A DNA stretch of 24,019 bases from an uncultured Collinsella sp. (GTDB lineage: Bacteria; Actinomycetota; Coriobacteriia; Coriobacteriales; Coriobacteriaceae). This document shows, piece after piece, positions 21,344-24,019 of the stretch. The notes beneath the pieces were generated by a model, which was given only the letters and a program-made list of their open reading frames with translations, was not told where the DNA came from and ran no database searches. Every line of letters starts with the position of its first letter. Positions within the stretch are counted from its first letter, which is position 1. Location: contig URYU01000009.1 in the NCBI GenBank assembly GCA_900552155.1, forward strand, positions 1 to 24,019, read 5' to 3'. Made by a program: the position numbers and the translations under genes.

Positions 21344-21372
21344 GCCGGGCTCCCCTATTGGGGAAGCCCGGC
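21344..21372 (-). terminator. Terminator of the lipoprotein gene
   Basis: GCCGGGCTCCCC (21344-21355) pairs with GGGGAAGCCCGGC (21360-21372) with one bulge and a 4-nt loop. AAAAA at 21339-21343 supplies the U-tail on the minus strand. Confidence 0.9.
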
Positions 21373-21438
21373 AGTGCGTGTTGAAACCGTGAAGAGGTGT
21401 CCTTTCCAACGTATAGGAGACACCACCCCTAGCAATAA

Positions 21439-22446
21439 CTAGCTATTGAGTTTGTTAATGTCGTCGTCAGTGATGGTGCCTTCCTGGCTGGACGATTTGT
21501 CCTCGGAGGATGCGGTCTCATTGTTGGAATCGGAGGACTCGCTGCCGGAGGACGTGGTCTCACTGGACTCAGAGTCGCCCGGTTGCACGGTAGCGCCCGA
21601 AACCGTCTTAGTGGTGAGGTCGTAGGGCATCCTGCCATACCAGACGCAGTGGACTGCCTCGAGCGTACCGTCGACCGTGATGTCGTCGAGGGCATCGCTC
21701 ACGGCACGGCACAGTTCGTCATTGGACGAGAGGCCCGCAACACCGAGCGTCGAGGGCGCCTCGAGCGCACCGACATAGGAGATCTCGCTCATCAGACGTG
21801 CAAGGTAGCCGCCGACCGTGGAGTCGCAGATCACATAGTCGACCTCGCCGGACTCGAGCGCCTCAAAGCACTCGTTGATGTTGGAGTAGGTCTTTTGGTT
21901 GGCGGTAATGCTCTGCTTGACAAGCGCCTCCTGCGAGGCCGAGGACATCTGGACACCCAGGGTAGACGTGTTAAGGGTATCGGTGGAAACGCTTAGCGAC
22001 CCACCATCGCTGGTTTTACCGAACACGGAAGCGGCATCGTACAGGCAGGTGCCGAGCGAGCTAACGTCCCCGTCTGTGGAGTTGATCTCGCCGATAAAGA
22101 TATCAGCCTTTTTGTCGCCGAGCGCGGAACCTGCCGAGGACGCATCGACAAAGGCGACCTTAAGGCCCATGCGGCTTGCGAGGGCGCGGGCAGCGTCGAC
22201 TGCATACCCCGTAAGCTCGCCGTCAGCGCCCTGCATCGCCTGCGGCGCATCGGAAGTATCGAGGGCAACCGTCAGGGTTCCGGGAGTAACCATGGCATCG
22301 TCCGACACCTCCGGCGTGACGGTCTCGTGCTCGATCTGGTCAATCGTGGGAGTCGTGAACGTAGACAGCGGGTTGAACGCGCATCCGCTCAGGCCCAAAA
22401 CGGCGATGACCGCTGCGGTCCCAGCACCTAACCGAGCCGCGTGCAT
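21439..22446 (-). CDS. Solute-binding lipoprotein (family 3 type)
   Basis: This is a 335-residue protein. The start at ATG 22446 has GAGGGG 7 nt upstream and gives a compact lipoprotein signal: MHAARLGAG, a hydrophobic core, and lipobox LSGC with Cys22. ATG 22464 is an alternative; the frame is open to 22962 but that part is not protein-like. The mature part resembles a family-3 periplasmic binding domain: PGTLTVALDTSDAP, GYAVDAARALASRMGLKV, KADIFIGEIN, and CFEALESGEVDYVICDS. The last 55 residues are Ser/Thr/Glu-rich low complexity. Family members capture amino acids for ABC importers; no permease or ATPase is adjacent, so it may be a solitary receptor or sensor. The ligand is unknown. Confidence 0.85.
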   Translation of the reverse strand: MHAARLGAGTAAVIAVLGLSGCAFNPLSTFTTPTIDQIEHETVTPEVSDDAMVTPGTLTVALDTSDAPQAMQGADGELTGYAVDAARALASRMGLKVAFVDASSAGSALGDKKADIFIGEINSTDGDVSSLGTCLYDAASVFGKTSDGGSLSVSTDTLNTSTLGVQMSSASQEALVKQSITANQKTYSNINECFEALESGEVDYVICDSTVGGYLARLMSEISYVGALEAPSTLGVAGLSSNDELCRAVSDALDDITVDGTLEAVHCVWYGRMPYDLTTKTVSGATVQPGDSESSETTSSGSESSDSNNETASSEDKSSSQEGTITDDDINKLNS

Positions 22447-22945
22447 CAAGCTGCCCCTCACCATGTCCACTACCCTGCCTTCTGTGTCGTATACGATCCG
22501 TGCCCTGCACGGGATATCGGGTTGTTCCCACCAGCTGACCTGGTATTTGACCCCACACTTGCGCACCGGGGTGTTTGCTCGGGAGGCCGCAGCCACCTTC
22601 ACGACTGGCCCGCTCGCCCGCGAGGCGGTATTGCCCCAAAGAAAGTAGAACGGACGGTGCGGCTTACATCTAGGACGCGCCATGATCGCGCCGCGCGCAC
22701 GCGGTCGCTTACGTGGATCCCTTTGACCGCGTCTGTCTTGGACTAGGACGGGCATTTCGTCCGTCCGCAACCACAGCCTGGTAGGAACGAAGCGCATTAT
22801 AGCTAAGTTCAAGCTAAAGTTTAAGGTTAGGGGCGTCATTCGCATCGCGAGTACAGATTTCGCAGGTCGAAGCGGGCCGTTCGTGGCCCCGTGAAGCCCG
22901 GAGCTCCCCTGCGGGGAGCTCCGGGGCACCCGTCTCAGGGTGCCG
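22447..22945 (-). other. About 500 bp non-coding leader and upstream region of the lipoprotein gene
   Basis: On the minus strand a perfect TATAAT lies at plus 22796-22801, which would give a leader of about 340 nt. An ACGCGGTC/GACCGCGT hairpin (22699-22706 with 22725-22732) lies inside it. CCCGGAGCTCCCC (22897-22909) with GGGGAGCTCCGGG (22913-22925) and GGCACCC (22925-22931) with GGGTGCC (22938-22944) are two adjacent hairpins further upstream. The frame of the lipoprotein stays open across the region, but the predicted peptide looks random. I do not recognise a known ncRNA or riboswitch. Confidence 0.4.
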
Positions 22946-23162
22946 TGTGCAAAAAACGGCAAATATGAGTACTGTTACCAATTTAGTAGCAGCGTATTAC
23001 CGCCTCACGAGCCTTTTTTGAGTTCCGCACAGCCTGCTTGGCGCCAAGATATTCCACATTCGTTTATTATCTCTTCGCTGAATCCAGATTATCGGCCCAA
23101 GTTTCTTTGTTTTTGCTGTCACTAATCTAGTAACAGTACTCATATTTGCCGTTTTTTGCACA
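22946..23162. mobile_element. 217-bp element with 33-bp terminal inverted repeats (MITE-like)
   Basis: Bases 22946-22978 and 23130-23162 are perfect 33-nt reverse complements (TGTGCAAAAAACGGC... at the left end). The match continues inward for 15 more bases with 10 identities (22979-22993 and 23115-23129), so the arms are about 48 nt. The 121-bp centre is AT-richer than the surroundings and has no convincing gene. No target-site duplication is obvious. The A6/T6 tracts beside GC stems could also make it a bidirectional terminator between the lipoprotein gene region and the gene at 23198. Confidence 0.7.
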
Positions 23163-23197
23163 GAGCATATAAACAGACCCCCTATAAAGCCATAGTT

Positions 23198-24019
23198 TTA
23201 CGCTGGTTTGAGCCCAAAGCACGCTCGGAGCGTATTCAGCAGAGCATCTTGCCTCTTTCGACGAGCCTCTACGCGATTCTGATATCGCTTACCCATACGC
23301 TGGTGGATGCGCCATGCGAGTGCTTCCATCGCTTCCATGTCACAGAGCATTTCGTTGTTGACCGTCGCGACCTCGATTCCCATAGTAATCAAGCCCGTGT
23401 TGCGCTTTTCATCATGGATACGTCCCCTCCGGGAGGAATGACCCAGCTCACCGTTGTATTCCAGGTCAAACCGGGCTGCTTCCTGATACGCATCGCAAAC
23501 TGCATGCGGCATCCCCGAGATTGCCTGCGCGCGGTCATCGAACTCAATCTTGTAGTCGGTCTTAAAGGGACCGCAGGCAAATCCGCCATAGGAAAACGGA
23601 AGCGAAAACAGAGCGAGCATGATGCACTCCATGGGCGAGCGCAAGTTTTCTGACAAGTAGGGACACAGACGCTGCAGTTTTTTGGCCGCATTCCCCTTGC
23701 ATACCGCGAGGTAATCTGCCAGACGATCGGGTATCAGCACCGGCTCAACCTCAAAGTAGCCCACATCTGCTGGCTGGTCCTTGTCCTTTGCAAGTTTATT
23801 CGTAACAGGCGAGGTGTAGGGAGGCAGATACTTCCCGCGGTCACTCAGCGAAATCTTAGAGCACAGCTCCTGAGCCAGGGCAAATGCCTGGATGCAGCCG
23901 ACCTCGCGCGCAACGGCAACACAAAGGGCCTCGGGAGATAGACTGTACACCCCCGGTTCCACCTCTAGAATCGAGCCGGCGGGCAACCCGGAGCATACGG
24001 ACCAGCTCACGCCAAGAAT
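23198..24019 (-). CDS. Partial hypothetical protein with DUF559/Vsr-like C-terminal motif
   Basis: At least 273 residues; the frame is open to the window edge, so the N-terminus is missing. The visible start resembles the later part of an AbiEi-like N-terminal region (SILEVEPGVYSLSPEALCVAVAREVG, quoted in part), followed by a middle domain with LQRLCPYLSENLRSPMECIM. Near the C-terminus, RFDLEYNGELGHSSRRGRIH, then DEKRNTGLITMGIEV, matches the 'D-x-E-Y-(D/N)-G-x-x-H ... D-x-x-R-x-x-x-L-x-x-x-G' pattern of DUF559/Vsr-like PD-(D/E)XK domains found beside AbiEi-type antitoxins. The tail is basic (RVEARRKRQDALL). It may be a defence or toxin-antitoxin-related protein. It is lower in GC than its neighbours and lies next to the 217-bp repeat element, suggesting accessory DNA. 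Confidence 0.7.
   Translation of the reverse strand: MLGVSWSVCSGLPAGSILEVEPGVYSLSPEALCVAVAREVGCIQAFALAQELCSKISLSDRGKYLPPYTSPVTNKLAKDKDQPADVGYFEVEPVLIPDRLADYLAVCKGNAAKKLQRLCPYLSENLRSPMECIMLALFSLPFSYGGFACGPFKTDYKIEFDDRAQAISGMPHAVCDAYQEAARFDLEYNGELGHSSRRGRIHDEKRNTGLITMGIEVATVNNEMLCDMEAMEALAWRIHQRMGKRYQNRVEARRKRQDALLNTLRACFGLKPA

Noticed and set aside
22500..22800. Possible SRP RNA, RNase P RNA or riboswitch in the lipoprotein leader
   Set aside because: I compared by eye with conserved cores (SRP GGAAG loop, RNase P and GEMM motifs) and found no convincing match.
22465..22962. N-terminal extension of the lipoprotein frame to 507 codons
   Set aside because: The lipoprotein signal with LSGC fits a start at 22446; the extension is Arg/Pro-rich and contains the likely promoter.
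22940..23125. 61-codon plus-strand frame in the 217-bp element
   Set aside because: It is mostly inverted-repeat sequence, with no ribosome site.

Overview
The window reads as chromosomal DNA of a gut actinobacterium of class Coriobacteriia, most likely Collinsella or a close relative. This is inferred from the gene set and style and not from a marker gene. The coding DNA is GC-rich with long antisense shadow frames. Sugar uptake is by a mannose-family PTS. Sugar catabolism uses Firmicutes-like lac/aga (tagatose-6-phosphate) genes. Intergenic regions carry families of palindromic repeats.

Layout. Bases 1-340 hold three 55-bp palindromes on an 80-81 bp period, in front of a Phd/YefM-ParE-type toxin-antitoxin pair (340-901, +). 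A LacR/GlpR-like DeoR repressor (1000-1764, -) is divergent from galactose mutarotase galM (1971-3023, +). A 184-bp nested inverted repeat (3089-3272) follows and runs into the 3' end of an orphan PTS EIIB gene whose active-site His is Tyr. After tRNA-Thr(CGT) comes a decaying lac-type operon on the minus strand: lacX-like epimerase, lacC (in-frame amber at codon 15), a leftover 3' end of nagA, and a YhcH/EbgC-type gene. A flavodoxin-like gene is convergent to the intact nagA.

Bases 7.5-14.9 kb form an amino-sugar module, all on the minus strand: nagA, agaS, a GntR/HutC regulator, and a PTS operon in the order EIIA-yajC-EIIB-EIIC-EIID. The likely pathway is uptake of N-acetylgalactosamine (or a related amino sugar) as the 6-phosphate, deacetylation by NagA, then deamination/isomerisation by AgaS to tagatose 6-phosphate. 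LacC would act next but is broken here, and no tagatose-bisphosphate aldolase is in the window. Near-identical CTGGTAGTAACCA sites lie in the agaS promoter and just downstream of the PTS promoter, and probably bind the GntR protein. A 626-bp non-coding stretch ahead of the PTS operon holds several more palindromes.

Bases 14.9-22.5 kb look like conserved chromosomal genes, again all minus: a membrane-anchored SurA/PrsA-like protein; a tight four-gene operon (beta-hydroxyacid dehydrogenase with a 51-residue His/Cys-rich tail, small membrane protein, HEAT-like protein, NAD-type isocitrate dehydrogenase); a DegV lipid-binding protein; hibernation factor hpf; and a solute-binding lipoprotein. The right end is accessory again: a 217-bp element with 33-bp perfect terminal inverted repeats, then the 3' part of a gene with a DUF559/Vsr-like nuclease-type motif that runs off the window.

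No clearly new multi-gene system is evident. The most unusual items are the His-to-Tyr EIIB with a repeat-encoded C-terminus, the broken lacC beside the nagA remnant, the metal-binding tail, and the palindromic elements.
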